Both the position numbers and the translations under genes were made by a program. DNA of 64,000 nt from Brachyhypopomus gauderio. Lineage: Eukaryota; Chordata; Actinopteri; Gymnotiformes; Hypopomidae. A model generated the notes under the pieces. That model was not told the origin of the DNA. It searched no databases and saw nothing but the letters and a program-made list of their open reading frames with translations. The stretch is taken from contig NW_027506911.1 in the NCBI RefSeq assembly GCF_052324685.1, positions 62,001 through 126,000 on the forward strand. The letters run 5' to 3'. Within the stretch, counting starts at the first letter, position 1; each line of letters opens with the position of its first letter. Of this stretch, positions 10,906-23,819 are shown one piece after another.

Positions 10906-11373
10906 AAGCTCTCTTACTGACTCCTTGCTTGCTTACGATAAGCATGAAGCAGCCAGCTCTAGTCTTAAGGGAATAATTTCATGACCTTCAAAGGTCTCTT
11001 AGAACATGGTCACTTTGGATTCCTCCAGCAAACAGTTGACATCTTTGCCACATCTCTTTTTACTTTTGGACAAAGGCTGTCCATAAGCCGAAGGAAGCAG
11101 AGGAAAGTCCAATTCAGTCAAAACTTAAGCATGTCGTGAAGTGGTACACCTATGCTTTTGGACAACGCGTACATGCAAGTTGACACCTACACATTTCCTT
11201 CTCCAAATGCTTTATCAGCAGATGAATTGAACATCTAGAGTCTCGAGTTCTGACAATCCCACTGTGAAATCTCACAACAAAACATCAAACAGTTTATGTC
11301 TGTTTATAATTTTTCAACAGAATGCACAGGTCATTCAAAAGCTGAGGCTTTCCACCTAGCTAGGTCGAATTCA

Positions 11374-11446
11374 TGCCGAAACCCGGGATCGAACCAAGGA
11401 CCTTTAGATCTTCAGTCTAACGCTCTCCCAACTGAGCTATTTCGGC
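11374..11446 (-). tRNA. tRNA-Phe-GAA: tRNA-Phe(GAA), T-stem variant
   Basis: C50 is replaced by U, giving a tolerated U50:G64 wobble in the T stem. Confidence 0.93.
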
Positions 11447-11721
11447 AAGCTGCAGATAAACCACGTCGAGATGCAAACGAAACTTTATCAACGACTGTTA
11501 CCTTTCCTTAGGTTCTTGCAACATGCTTTCACAGCGTAACGGTTTCGGCACAGTGAAATTCACGGACAGGTACGGCAAGACCTAATTTGGCAATGTTTAT
11601 CATGATGCCAACATGAGAAAACCTTGTGGGTCAATGCTGGATTCGGTATTATTTCCTAGTCGGGCTGAGCTGATCCGTAAGCTTTCCTTAAAACTCCAAT
11701 CAAAACTATAAACTCTTGAGA

Positions 11722-11794
11722 GGGGGATTAGCTCAAGTGGTAGAGCGCTCGCTTTGCATGCGAGAGGTAGTGGGGTCGATGCCCACATTCTCCA
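11722..11794 (+). tRNA. tRNA-Ala-TGC: tRNA-Ala(TGC), class G54
   Basis: The gene is normal. The downstream spacer has AATCATT in place of AATAATT, shared with the units at 54415, 56194 and 61530. Confidence 0.96.
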
Positions 11795-12262
11795 AAGCTC
11801 TCTTACTGACTCCTTGCTTGCTTACGATAAGCATGAAGCAGCCAGCTCTAGTCTTAAGGGAATCATTTCATGACCTTCAAAGGTCTCTTAGAACATGGTC
11901 ACTTTGGATTCCTCCAGCAAACAGTTGACATCTTTGCCACATCTCTTTTTACTTTTGGACAAAGACTGTCCATAAGCCGAAAGAAGCAGAGGAAAGTCCA
12001 ATTCAGTCAAAACTTAAGCATGTCGTGAAGTGGTACACCTATGCTTTTGGACAACGCGTACATGCAAGTTGACACCTACACATTTCCTTCTCCAAATGCT
12101 TTATCAGCAGATGAATTGAACATCTAGAGTCTTGAGTTCTGACAATCCCACTGTGAAATCTCACAACAAAACATCAAACAGTTTATGTCTGTTTATAATT
12201 TTTCAACAGAATGCACAGGTCATTCAAAAGCTGAGGCTTTCCGCCTAGCTAGGTCGAGTTCA

Positions 12263-12335
12263 TGCTGAAACCCGGGATCGAACCAGGGAGCTTTAGATCT
12301 TCAGTCTAACGCTCTCCCAACTGAGCTATTTCGGC
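12263..12335 (-). tRNA. tRNA-Phe-GAA: tRNA-Phe(GAA), R-like (acceptor mismatch)
   Basis: G70 is replaced by A (C3/A70 mismatch), together with the variable-loop G to C change typical of class R. Confidence 0.87.
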
Positions 12336-12610
12336 AAGCTGCAGATAAACCACGTCGAGATGCAAACGAAACTTTATCAACGACTGTTACCTTTCCTTAG
12401 GTTCTTGCAACATGCTTTCACAGCGTAACGGTTTCGGCACAGTGAAATTCACGGACAGGTACAGCAAGACCTAATTTGGCAATGTTTATCATGATGCCAA
12501 CATGAGAAAACCTTGTGGGTCAATGCTGGATTCGGTATTATTTCCTAGTCGGGCTGAGCTGATCCGTAAGCTTTCCTTAAAACTCCAATCAAAAGAATAA
12601 ACTCTTGAGA

Positions 12611-12683
12611 GGGGGATTAGCTCAAGTGGTAGAGCGCTCGCTTTGCATGCGAGAGGTAGTGGGATAGATGCCCACATTCTCCA
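12611..12683 (+). tRNA. tRNA-Ala-TGC: tRNA-Ala(TGC), class A56, probable pseudogene
   Basis: C56A in the T loop. Confidence 0.85.
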
Positions 12684-13151
12684 AAGCTCTCTTACTGACT
12701 CCTTGCTTGCTTACGATAAGCATGAAGCAGCCAGCTCTAGTCTTAAGGGAATAATTTCATGTCCTTCAAAGGTCTCTTAGAACATGGTCACTTTGGATTC
12801 CTCCAGCAAACAGTTGACATCTTTGCCACATCTCTTTTTACTTTTGGACAAAGGCTGTCCATAAGCCGAAGGAAGCAGAGGAAAGTCCAATTCAGTCAAA
12901 ACTTAAGCATGTCGTGAAGTGGTACACCTATGCTTTTGGACAACGCGTACATGCAAGTTGACACCTACACATTTCCTTCTCCAAATGCTTTATCAGCAGA
13001 TGAATTGAACATCTAGAGTCTCGAGTTCTGACAATCCCACTGTGAAATCTCACAACAAAACATCAAACAGTTTATGTCTGTTTATAATTTTTCAACAGAA
13101 TGCACAGGTCATTCAAAAGCTGAGGCTTTCCGCCTAGCTAGGTCGAGTTCA

Positions 13152-13224
13152 TGCCGAAACCCGGGATCGAACCAGGGACCTTTATATCTTCAGTCTAACG
13201 CTCTCCCAACTGAGCTATTTCGGC
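13152..13224 (-). tRNA. tRNA-Phe-GAA: tRNA-Phe(GAA), anticodon-stem mismatch
   Basis: C40 is replaced by A, breaking the G30:C40 anticodon-stem pair; probably impaired. Confidence 0.87.
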
Positions 13225-13499
13225 AAGCTTCAGATAAACCACGTCGAGATGCAAACGAAACTTTATCAACGACTGTTACCTTTCCTTAGGTTCTTGCAAC
13301 ATGCTTTCACAGCGTAACGGTTTCGGCACAGTGAAATTCACGGACAGGTACAGCAAGACCTAATTTGGCAATGTTTATCATGATGCCAACATGAGAAAAC
13401 CTTGTGGGTCAATGCTGGATTCGGTATTATTTCCTAGTCGGGCTGAGCTGATCCGTAAGCTTTCCTTAAAACTCCAATCAAAAGAATAAACTCTTGAGA

Positions 13500-13572
13500 G
13501 GGGGATTAGCTCAAGTGGTAGAGCGCTCGCTTTGCATGCGAGAGGTAGTGGGATAGATGCACACATTCTCCA
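13500..13572 (+). tRNA. tRNA-Ala-TGC: tRNA-Ala(TGC), class A56 plus T-stem mismatch
   Basis: It combines C56A with the CACAC T-stem change (G52/A62 mismatch). It is the most damaged Ala copy. Confidence 0.82.
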
Positions 13573-14040
13573 AAGCTCTCTTACTGACTCCTTGCTTGCT
13601 TACGATAAGCATGAAGCAGCCAGCTCTAGTCTTAAGGGAATAATTTCATGACCTTCAAAGGTCTCTTAGAACATGGTCACTTTGGATTCCTCCAGCAAAC
13701 AGTTGACATCTTTGCCACATCTCTTTTTACTTTTGGACAAAGGCTGTCCATAAGCCGAAGGAAGCAGAGGAAAGTCCAATTCAGTCAAAACTTAAGCATG
13801 TCGTGAAGTGGTACACCTATGCTTTTGGACAACGCGTACATGCAAGTTGACACCTACACATTTCCTTCTCCAAATGCTTTATCAGCAGATGAATTGAACA
13901 TCTAGAGTCTCGAGTTCTGACAATCCCACTGTGAAATCTCACAACAAAACATCAAACAGTTTATGTCTGTTTATAATTTTTCAACAGAATGCACAGGTCA
14001 TTCAAAAGCTGAGGCTTTCCACCTAGCTAGGTCGAATTCA

Positions 14041-14113
14041 TGCCGAAACCCGGGATCGAACCAGGGACCTTTAGAGCTTCAGTCTAACGCTCTCCCAACT
14101 GAGCTATTTCGGC
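14041..14113 (-). tRNA. tRNA-Phe-GAA: tRNA-Phe(GAA), anticodon-loop variant
   Basis: A38 in the anticodon loop is replaced by C; the stems are intact. Confidence 0.9.
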
Positions 14114-14388
14114 AAGCTGCAGATAAACCACGTCGAGATGCAAACGAAACTTTATCAACGACTGTTACCTTTCCTTAGGTTCTTGCAACATGCTTTCACA
14201 GCGTAACGGTTTCGGCACAGTGAAATTCACGGACAGGTACGGCAAGACCTAATTTGGCAATGTTTATCATGATGCCAACATGAGAAAACCTTGTGGGTCA
14301 ATGCTGGATTCGGTATTATTTCCTAGTCGGGCTGAGCTGATCCGTAAGCTTTCCTTAAAACTCCAATCAAAACTATAAACTCTTGAGA

Positions 14389-14461
14389 GGGGGATTAGCT
14401 CAAGTGGTAGAGCGCTCGCTTTGCATGCGAGAGGTAGTGGGGTCGATGCCCACATTCTCCA
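14389..14461 (+). tRNA. tRNA-Ala-TGC: tRNA-Ala(TGC), class G54
   Basis: Majority sequence. Confidence 0.96.
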
Positions 14462-14929
14462 AAGCTCTCTTACTGACTCCTTGCTTGCTTACGATAAGCA
14501 TGAAGCAGCCAGCTCTAGTCTTAAGGGAATAATTTCATGACCTTCAAAGGTCTCTTAGAACATGGTCACTTTGGATTCCTCCAGCAAACAGTTGACATCT
14601 TTGCCACATCTCTTTTTACTTTTGGACAAAGACTGTCCATAAGCCGAAAGAAGCAGAGGAAAGTCCAATTCAGTCAAAACTTAAGCATGTCGTGAAGTGG
14701 TACACCTATGCTTTTGGACAACGCGTACATGCAAGTTGACACCTACACATTTCCTTCTCCAAATGCTTTATCAGCAGATGAATTGAACATCTAGAGTCTT
14801 GAGTTCTGACAATCCCACTGTGAAATCTCACAACAAAACATCAAACAGTTTATGTCTGTTTATAATTTTTCAACAGAATGCACAGGTCATTCAAAAGCTG
14901 AGGCTTTCCGCCTAGCTAGGTCGAGTTCA

Positions 14930-15002
14930 TGCAGAAACCCGGGATCGAACCAGGGAGCTTTAGATCTTCAGTCTAACGCTCTCCCAACTGAGCTATTTCG
15001 GC
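14930..15002 (-). tRNA. tRNA-Phe-GAA: tRNA-Phe(GAA), class R
   Basis: C3/U70 mismatch and variable-loop change; first unit of a 6-unit higher-order repeat. Confidence 0.88.
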
Positions 15003-15277
15003 AAGCTGCAGATAAACCACGTCGAGATGCAAACGAAACTTTATCAACGACTGTTACCTTTCCTTAGGTTCTTGCAACATGCTTTCACAGCGTAACGGTT
15101 TCGGCACAGTGAAATTCACGGACAGGTACAGCAAGACCTAATTTGGCAATGTTTATCATGATGCCAACATGAGAAAACCTTGTGGGTCAATGCTGGATTC
15201 GGTATTATTACCTAGTCGGGCTGAGCTGATCCGTAAGCTTTCCTTAAAACTCCAATCAAAAGAATAAACTCTTGAGA

Positions 15278-15350
15278 GGGGGATTAGCTCAAGTGGTAGA
15301 GCGCTCGCTTTGCATGCGAGAGGTAGTGGGATAGATGCCCACATTCTCCA
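15278..15350 (+). tRNA. tRNA-Ala-TGC: tRNA-Ala(TGC), class A56, probable pseudogene
   Basis: C56A in the T loop. Confidence 0.85.
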
Positions 15351-15818
15351 AAGCTCTCTTACTGACTCCTTGCTTGCTTACGATAAGCATGAAGCAGCCA
15401 GCTCTAGTCTTAAGGGAATAATTTCATGACCTTCAAAGGTCTCTTAGAACATGGTCACTTTGGATTCCTCCAGCAAACAGTTGACATCTTTGCCACATCT
15501 CTTTTTACTTTTGGACAAAGGCTGTCCATAAGCCGAAGGAAGCAGAGGAAAGTCCAATTCAGTCAAAACTTAAGCATGTCGTGAAGTGGTACACCTATGC
15601 TTTTGGACAACGCGTACATGCAAGTTGACACCTACACATTTCCTTCTCCAAATGCTTTATCAGCAGATGAATTGAACATCTAGAGTCTCGAGTTCTGACA
15701 ATCCCACTGTGAAATCTCACAACAAAACATCAAACAGTTTATGTCTGTTTATAATTTTTCAACAGAATGCACAGGTCATTCAAAAGCTGAGGCTTTCCAC
15801 CTAGCTAGGTCGAATTCA

Positions 15819-15891
15819 TGCCGAAACCCGGGATCGAACCAGGGACCTTTAGATCTTCAGTCTAACGCTCTCCCAACTGAGCTATTTCGGC
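15819..15891 (-). tRNA. tRNA-Phe-GAA: tRNA-Phe(GAA), class P
   Basis: Majority sequence. Confidence 0.96.
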
Positions 15892-16166
15892 AAGCTGCAG
15901 ACAAACCACGTCGAGATGCAAACGAAACTTTATCAACGACTGTTACCTTTCCTTAGGTTCTTGCAACATGCTTTCACAGCGTAACGGTTTCGGCACAGTG
16001 AAATTCACGGACAGGTACAGCAAGACCTAATTTGGCAATGTTTATCATGATGCCAACATGAGAAAACCTTGTGGGTCAATGCTGGATTCGGTATTATTAC
16101 CTAGTCGGGCTGAGCTGATCCGTAAGCTTTCCTTAAAACTCCAATCAAAAGAATAAACTCTTGAGA

Positions 16167-16239
16167 GGGGGATTAGCTCAAGTGGTAGAGCGCTCGCTTT
16201 GCATGCGAGAGGTAGTGGGATAGATGCCCACATTCTCCA
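16167..16239 (+). tRNA. tRNA-Ala-TGC: tRNA-Ala(TGC), class A56, probable pseudogene
   Basis: C56A in the T loop. Confidence 0.85.
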
Positions 16240-16707
16240 AAGCTCTCTTACTGACTCCTTGCTTGCTTACGATAAGCATGAAGCAGCCAGCTCTAGTCTT
16301 AAGGGAATAATTTCATGACCTTCAAAGGTCTCTTAGAACATGGTCACTTTGGATTCCTCCAGCAAACAGTTGACATCTTTGCCACATCTCTTTTTACTTT
16401 TGGACAAAGGCTGTCCATAAGCCGAAGGAAGCAGAGGAAAGTCCAATTCAGTCAAAACTTAAGCATGTCGTGAAGTGGTACACCTATGCTTTTGGACAAC
16501 GCGTACATGCAAGTTGACACCTACACATTTCCTTCTCCAAATGCTTTATCAGCAGATGAATTGAACATCTAGAGTCTCGAGTTCTGACAATCCCACTGTG
16601 AAATCTCACAACAAAACATCAAACAGTTTATGTCTGTTTATAATTTTTCAACAGAATGCACAGGTCATTCAAAAGCTGAGGCTTTCCACCTAGCTAGGTC
16701 GAATTCA

Positions 16708-16780
16708 TGCCGAAACCCGGGATCGAACCAGGGACCTTTAGATCTTCAGTCTAACGCTCTCCCAACTGAGCTATTTCGGC
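16708..16780 (-). tRNA. tRNA-Phe-GAA: tRNA-Phe(GAA), class P
   Basis: Majority sequence. Confidence 0.96.
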
Positions 16781-17055
16781 AAGCTGCAGATAAACCACGT
16801 CGAGATGCAAACGAAACTTTATCAACGACTGTTACCTTTCCTTAGGTTCTTGCAACATGCTTTCACAGCGTAACGGTTTCGGCACAGTGAAATTCACGGA
16901 CAGGTACGGCAAGACCTAATTTGGCAATGTTTATCATGATGCCAACATGAGAAAACCTTGTGGGTCAATGCTGGATTCGGTATTATTTCCTAGTCGGGCT
17001 GAGCTGATCCGTAAGCTTTCCTTAAAACTCCAATCAAAACTATAAACTCTTGAGA

Positions 17056-17128
17056 GGGGGATTAGCTCAAGTGGTAGAGCGCTCGCTTTGCATGCGAGAG
17101 GTAGTGGGGTCGATGCCCACATTCTCCA
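17056..17128 (+). tRNA. tRNA-Ala-TGC: tRNA-Ala(TGC), class G54
   Basis: Majority sequence. Confidence 0.96.
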
Positions 17129-17596
17129 AAGCTCTCTTACTGACTCCTTGCTTGCTTACGATAAGCATGAAGCAGCCAGCTCTAGTCTTAAGGGAATAAT
17201 TTCATGACCTTCAAAGGTCTCTTAGAACATGGTCACTTTGGATTCCTCCAGCAAACAGTTGACATCTTTGCCACATCTCTTTTTACTTTTGGACAAAGGC
17301 TGTCCATAAGCCGAAGGAAGCAGAGGAAAGTCCAATTCAGTCAAAACTTAAGCATGTCGTGAAGTGGTACACCTATGCTTTTGGACAACGCGTACATGCA
17401 AGTTGACACCTACACATTTCCTTCTCCAAATGCTTTATCAGCAGATGAATTGAACATCTAGAGTCTCGAGTTCTGACAATCCCACTGTGAAATCTCACAA
17501 CAAAACATCAAACAGTTTATGTCTGTTTATAATTTTTCAACAGAATGCACAGGTCATTCAAAAGCTGAGGCTTTCCACCTAGCTAGGTCGAATTCA

Positions 17597-17669
17597 TGCC
17601 AAAACCCGGGATCGAACCAGGGACCTTTAGATCTTCAGTCTAACGCTCTCCCAACTGAGCTATTTCGGC
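17597..17669 (-). tRNA. tRNA-Phe-GAA: tRNA-Phe(GAA), class Q
   Basis: G4:U69 wobble. Confidence 0.94.
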
Positions 17670-17944
17670 AAGCTGCAGATAAACCACGTCGAGATGCAAA
17701 CGAAACTTTATCAACGACTGTTACCTTTCCTTAGGTTCTTGCAACATGCTTTCACAGCGTAACGGTTTCGGCACAGTGAAATTCACGGACAGGTACGGCA
17801 AGACCTAATTTGGCAATGTTTATCATGATGCCAACATGAGAAAACCTTGTGGGTCAATGCTGGATTCGGTATTATTTCCTAGTCGGGCTGAGCTGATCCG
17901 TAAGCTTTCCTTAAAACTCCAATCAAAACTATAAACTCTTGAGA

Positions 17945-18017
17945 GGGGGATTAGCTCAAGTGGTAGAGCGCTCGCTTTGCATGCGAGAGGTAGTGGGGTC
18001 GATGCCCACATTCTCCA
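17945..18017 (+). tRNA. tRNA-Ala-TGC: tRNA-Ala(TGC), class G54
   Basis: Majority sequence. Confidence 0.96.
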
Positions 18018-18485
18018 AAGCTCTCTTACTGACTCCTTGCTTGCTTACGATAAGCATGAAGCAGCCAGCTCTAGTCTTAAGGGAGTAATTTCATGACCTT
18101 CAAAGGTCTCTTAGAACATGGTCACTTTGGATTCCTCCAGCAAACAGTTGACATCTTTGCCACATCTCTTTTTACTTTTGGACAAAGGCTGTCCATAAGC
18201 CGAAGGAAGCAGAGGAAAGTCCAATTCAGTCAAAACTTAAGCATGTCGTGAAGTGGTACACCTATGCTTTTGGACAACGCGTACATGCAAGTTGACACCT
18301 ACACATTTCCTTCTCCAAATGCTTTATCAGCAGATGAATTGAACATCTAGAGTCTCGAGTTCTGACAATCCCACTGTGAAATCTCACAACAAAACATCAA
18401 ACAGTTTATGTCTGTTTATAATTTTTCAACAGAATGCACAGGTCATTCAAAAGCTGAGGCTTTCCACCTAGCTAGGTCGAATTCA

Positions 18486-18558
18486 TGCCGAAACCCGGGA
18501 TCGAACCAGGGACCTTTAGATCTTCAGTCTAACGCTCTCCCAACTGAGCTATTTCGGC
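18486..18558 (-). tRNA. tRNA-Phe-GAA: tRNA-Phe(GAA), class P
   Basis: Majority sequence. Confidence 0.96.
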
Positions 18559-18833
18559 AAGCTGCAGATAAACCACGTCGAGATGCAAACGAAACTTTAT
18601 CAACGACTGTTACCTTTCCTTAGGTTCTTGCAACATGCTTTCACAGCGTAACGGTTTCGGCACAGTGAAATTCACGGACAGGTACAGCAAGACCTAATTT
18701 GGCAATGTTTATCATGATGCCAACATGAGAAAACCTTGTGGGTCAATGCTGGATTCGGTATTATTTCCTAGTCGGGCTGAGCTGATCCGTAAGCTTTCCT
18801 TAAAACTCCAATCAAAACTATAAACTCTTGAGA

Positions 18834-18906
18834 GGGGGATTAGCTCAAGTGGTAGAGCGCTCGCTTTGCATGCGAGAGGTAGTGGGGTCGATGCCCACAT
18901 TCTCCA
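18834..18906 (+). tRNA. tRNA-Ala-TGC: tRNA-Ala(TGC), class G54
   Basis: Majority sequence. Confidence 0.96.
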
Positions 18907-19374
18907 AAGCTCCCTTACTGACTCCTTGCTTGCTTACGATAAGCATGAAGCAGCCAGCTCTAGTCTTAAGGGAATAATTTCATGACCTTCAAAGGTCTCT
19001 TAGAACATGGTCACTTTGGATTCCTCCAGCAAACAGTTGACATCTTTGCCACATCTCTTTTTACTTTTGGACAAAGGCTGTCCATAAGCCGAAGGAAGCA
19101 GAGGAAAGTCCAATTCAGTCAAAACTTAAGCATGTCGTGAAGTGGTACACCTATGCTTTTGGACAACGCGTACATGCAAGTTGACACCTACACATTTCCT
19201 TCTCCAAATGCTTTATCAGCAGATGAATTGAACATCTAGAGTCTCGAGTTCTGACAATCCCACTGTGAAATCTCACAACAAAACATCAAACAGTTTATGT
19301 CTGTTTATAATTTTTCAACAGAATGCACAGGTCATTCAAAAGCTGAGGCTTTCCACCTAGCTAGGTCGAATTCA

Positions 19375-19447
19375 TGCCGAAACCCGGGATCGAACCAGGG
19401 ACCTTTAGATCTTCAGTCTAACGCTCTCCCAACTGAGCTATTTCGGC
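19375..19447 (-). tRNA. tRNA-Phe-GAA: tRNA-Phe(GAA), class P
   Basis: Majority sequence. Confidence 0.96.
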
Positions 19448-19722
19448 AAGCTGCAGATAAACCACGTCGAGATGCAAACGAAACTTTATCAACGACTGTT
19501 ACCTTTCCTTAGGTTCTTGCAACATGCTTTCACAGCGTAACGGTTTCGGCACAGTGAAATTCACGGACAGGTACGGCAAGACCTAATTTGGCAATGTTTA
19601 TCATGATGCCAACATGAGAAAACCTTGTGGGTCAATGCTGGATTCGGTATTATTTCCTAGTCGGGCTGAGCTGATCCGTAAGCTTTCCTTAAAACTCCAA
19701 TCAAAACTATAAACTCTTGAGA

Positions 19723-19795
19723 GGGGGATTAGCTCAAGTGGTAGAGCGCTCGCTTTGCATGCGAGAGGTAGTGGGGTCGATGCCCACATTCTCCA
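19723..19795 (+). tRNA. tRNA-Ala-TGC: tRNA-Ala(TGC), class G54
   Basis: Majority sequence. Confidence 0.96.
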
Positions 19796-20263
19796 AAGCT
19801 CTCTTACTGACTCCTTGCTTGCTTACGATAAGCATGAAGCAGCCAGCTCTAGTCTTAAGGGAATAATTTCATGACCTTCAAAGGTCTCTTAGAACATGGT
19901 CACTTTGGATTCCTCCAGCAAACAGTTGACATCTTTGCCACATCTCTTTTTACTTTTGGACAAAGACTGTCCATAAGCCGAAAGAAGCAGAGGAAAGTCC
20001 AATTCAGTCAAAACTTAAGCATGTCGTGAAGTGGTACACCTATGCTTTTGGACAACGCGTACATGCAAGTTGACACCTACACATTTCCTTCTCCAAATGC
20101 TTTATCAGCAGATGAATTGAACATCTAGAGTCTTGAGTTCTGACAATCCCACTGTGAAATCTCACAACAAAACATCAAACAGTTTATGTCTGTTTATAAT
20201 TTTTCAACAGAATGCACAGGTCATTCAAAAGCTGAGGCTTTCCGCCTAGCTAGGTCGAGTTCA

Positions 20264-20336
20264 TGCAGAAACCCGGGATCGAACCAGGGAGCTTTAGATC
20301 TTCAGTCTAACGCTCTCCCAACTGAGCTATTTCGGC
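20264..20336 (-). tRNA. tRNA-Phe-GAA: tRNA-Phe(GAA), class R
   Basis: C3/U70 mismatch; 5,334 bp after the R copy at 14930. Confidence 0.88.
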
Positions 20337-20611
20337 AAGCTGCAGATAAACCACGTCGAGATGCAAACGAAACTTTATCAACGACTGTTACCTTTCCTTA
20401 GGTTCTTGCAACATGCTTTCACAGCGTAACGGTTTCGGCACAGTGAAATTCACGGACAGGTACAGCAAGACCTAATTTGGCAATGTTTATCATGATGCCA
20501 ACATGAGAAAACCTTGTGGGTCAATGCTGGATTCGGTATTATTACCTAGTCGGGCTGAGCTGATCCGTAAGCTTTCCTTAAAACTCCAATCAAAAGAATA
20601 AACTCTTGAGA

Positions 20612-20684
20612 GGGGGATTAGCTCAAGTGGTAGAGCGCTCGCTTTGCATGCGAGAGGTAGTGGGATAGATGCCCACATTCTCCA
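20612..20684 (+). tRNA. tRNA-Ala-TGC: tRNA-Ala(TGC), class A56, probable pseudogene
   Basis: C56A in the T loop. Confidence 0.85.
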
Positions 20685-21152
20685 AAGCTCTCTTACTGAC
20701 TCCTTGCTTGCTTACGATAAGCATGAAGCAGCCAGCTCTAGTCTTAAGGGAATAATTTCATGACCTTCAAAGGTCTCTTAGAACATGGTCACTTTGGATT
20801 CCTCCAGCAAACAGTTGACATCTTTGCCACATCTCTTTTTACTTTTGGACAAAGGCTGTCCATAAGCCGAAGGAAGCAGAGGAAAGTCCAATTCAGTCAA
20901 AACTTAAGCATGTCGTGAAGTGGTACACCTATGCTTTTGGACAACGCGTACATGCAAGTTGACACCTACACATTTCCTTCTCCAAATGCTTTATCAGCAG
21001 ATGAATTGAACATCTAGAGTCTCGAGTTCTGACAATCCCACTGTGAAATCTCACAACAAAACATCAAACAGTTTATGTCTGTTTATAATTTTTCAACAGA
21101 ATGCACAGGTCATTCAAAAGCTGAGGCTTTCCACCTAGCTAGGTCGAATTCA

Positions 21153-21225
21153 TGCCGAAACCCGGGATCGAACCAGGGACCTTTAGATCTTCAGTCTAAC
21201 GCTCTCCCAACTGAGCTATTTCGGC
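21153..21225 (-). tRNA. tRNA-Phe-GAA: tRNA-Phe(GAA), class P
   Basis: Majority sequence. Confidence 0.96.
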
Positions 21226-21500
21226 AAGCTGCAGATAAACCACGTCGAGATGCAAACGAAACTTTATCAACGACTGTTACCTTTCCTTAGGTTCTTGCAA
21301 CATGCTTTCACAGCGTAACGGTTTCGGCACAGTGAAATTCACGGACAGGTACAGCAAGACCTAATTTGGCAATGTTTATCATGATGCCAACATGAGAAAA
21401 CCTTGTGGGTCAATGCTGGATTCGGTATTATTACCTAGTCGGGCTGAGCTGATCCGTAAGCTTTCCTTAAAACTCCAATCAAAAGAATAAACTCTTGAGA

Positions 21501-21573
21501 GGGGGATTAGCTCAAGTGGTAGAGCGCTCGCTTTGCATGCGAGAGGTAGTGGGATAGATGCCCACATTCTCCA
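21501..21573 (+). tRNA. tRNA-Ala-TGC: tRNA-Ala(TGC), class A56, probable pseudogene
   Basis: C56A in the T loop. Confidence 0.85.
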
Positions 21574-22041
21574 AAGCTCTCTTACTGACTCCTTGCTTGC
21601 TTACGATAAGCATGAAGCAGCCAGCTCTAGTCTTAAGGGAATAATTTCATGACCTTCAAAGGTCTCTTAGAACATGGTCACTTTGGATTCCTCCAGCAAA
21701 CAGTTGACATCTTTGCCACATCTCTTTTTACTTTTGGACAAAGGCTGTCCATAAGCCGAAGGAAGCAGAGGAAAGTCCAATTCAGTCAAAACTTAAGCAT
21801 GTCGTGAAGTGGTACACCTATGCTTTTGGACAACGCGTACATGCAAGTTGACACCTACACATTTCCTTCTCCAAATGCTTTATCAGCAGATGAATTGAAC
21901 ATCTAGAGTCTCGAGTTCTGACAATCCCACTGTGAAATCTCACAACAAAACATCAAACAGTTTATGTCTGTTTATAATTTTTCAACAGAATGCACAGGTC
22001 ATTCAAAAGCTGAGGCTTTCCACCTAGCTAGGTCGAATTCA

Positions 22042-22114
22042 TGCCGAAACCCGGGATCGAACCAGGGACCTTTAGATCTTCAGTCTAACGCTCTCCCAAC
22101 TGAGCTATTTCGGC
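22042..22114 (-). tRNA. tRNA-Phe-GAA: tRNA-Phe(GAA), class P
   Basis: Majority sequence. Confidence 0.96.
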
Positions 22115-22389
22115 AAGCTGCAGATAAACCACGTCGAGATGCAAACGAAACTTTATCAACGACTGTTACCTTTCCTTAGGTTCTTGCAACATGCTTTCAC
22201 AGCGTAACGGTTTCGGCACAGTGAAATTCACGGACAGGTACGGCAAGACCTAATTTGGCAATGTTTATCATGATGCCAACATGAGAAAACCTTGTGGGTC
22301 AATGCTGGATTCGGTATTATTTCCTAGTCGGGCTGAGCTGATCCGTAAGCTTTCCTTAAAACTCCAATCAAAACTATAAACTCTTGAGA

Positions 22390-22462
22390 GGGGGATTAGC
22401 TCAAGTGGTAGAGCGCTCGCTTTGCATGCGAGAGGTAGTGGGGTCGATGCCCACATTCTCCA
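22390..22462 (+). tRNA. tRNA-Ala-TGC: tRNA-Ala(TGC), class G54
   Basis: Majority sequence. Confidence 0.96.
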
Positions 22463-22930
22463 AAGCTCTCTTACTGACTCCTTGCTTGCTTACGATAAGC
22501 ATGAAGCAGCCAGCTCTAGTCTTAAGGGAATAATTTCATGACCTTCAAAGGTCTCTTAGAACATGGTCACTTTGGATTCCTCCAGCAAACAGTTGACATC
22601 TTTGCCACATCTCTTTTTACTTTTGGACAAAGGCTGTCCATAAGCCGAAGGAAGCAGAGGAAAGTCCAATTCAGTCAAAACTTAAGCATGTCGTGAAGTG
22701 GTACACCTATGCTTTTGGACAACGCGTACATGCAAGTTGACACCTACACATTTCCTTCTCCAAATGCTTTATCAGCAGATGAATTGAACATCTAGAGTCT
22801 CGAGTTCTGACAATCCCACTGTGAAATCTCACAACAAAACATCAAACAGTTTATGTCTGTTTATAATTTTTCAACAGAATGCACAGGTCATTCAAAAGCT
22901 GAGGCTTTCCACCTAGCTAGGTCGAATTCA

Positions 22931-23003
22931 TGCCGAAACCCGGGATCGAACCAGGGACCTTTAGATCTTCAGTCTAACGCTCTCCCAACTGAGCTATTTC
23001 GGC
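22931..23003 (-). tRNA. tRNA-Phe-GAA: tRNA-Phe(GAA), class P
   Basis: Majority sequence. Confidence 0.96.
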
Positions 23004-23278
23004 AAGCTGCAGATAAACCACGTCGAGATGCAAACGAAACTTTATCAACGACTGTTACCTTTCCTTAGGTTCTTGCAACATGCTTTCACAGCGTAACGGT
23101 TTCGGCACAGTGAAATTCACGGACAGGTACGGCAAGACCTAATTTGGCAATGTTTATCATGATGCCAACATGAGAAAACCTTGTGGGTCAATGCTGGATT
23201 CGGTATTATTTCCTAGTCGGGCTGAGCTGATCCGTAAGCTTTCCTTAAAACTCCAATCAAAACTATAAACTCTTGAGA

Positions 23279-23351
23279 GGGGGATTAGCTCAAGTGGTAG
23301 AGCGCTCGCTTTGCATGCGAGAGGTAGTGGGGTCGATGCCCACATTCTCCA
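23279..23351 (+). tRNA. tRNA-Ala-TGC: tRNA-Ala(TGC), class G54
   Basis: Majority sequence. Confidence 0.96.
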
Positions 23352-23819
23352 AAGCTCTCTTACTGACTCCTTGCTTGCTTACGATAAGCATGAAGCAGCC
23401 AGCTCTAGTCTTAAGGGAATAATTTCATGACCTTCAAAGGTCTCTTAGAACATGGTCACTTTGGATTCCTCCAGCAAACAGTTGACATCTTTGCCACATC
23501 TCTTTTTACTTTTGGACAAAGGCTGTCCATAAGCCGAAGGAAGCAGAGGAAAGTCCAATTCAGTCAAAACTTAAGCATGTCGTGAAGTGGTACACCTATG
23601 CTTTTGGACAACGCGTACATGCAAGTTGACACCTACACATTTCCTTCTCCAAATGCTTTATCAGCAGATGAATTGAACATCTAGAGTCTCGAGTTCTGAC
23701 AATCCCACTGTGAAATCTCACAACAAAACATCAAACAGTTTATGTCTGTTTATAATTTTTCAACAGAATGCACAGGTCATTCAAAAGCTGAGGCTTTCCA
23801 CCTAGCTAGGTCGAATTCA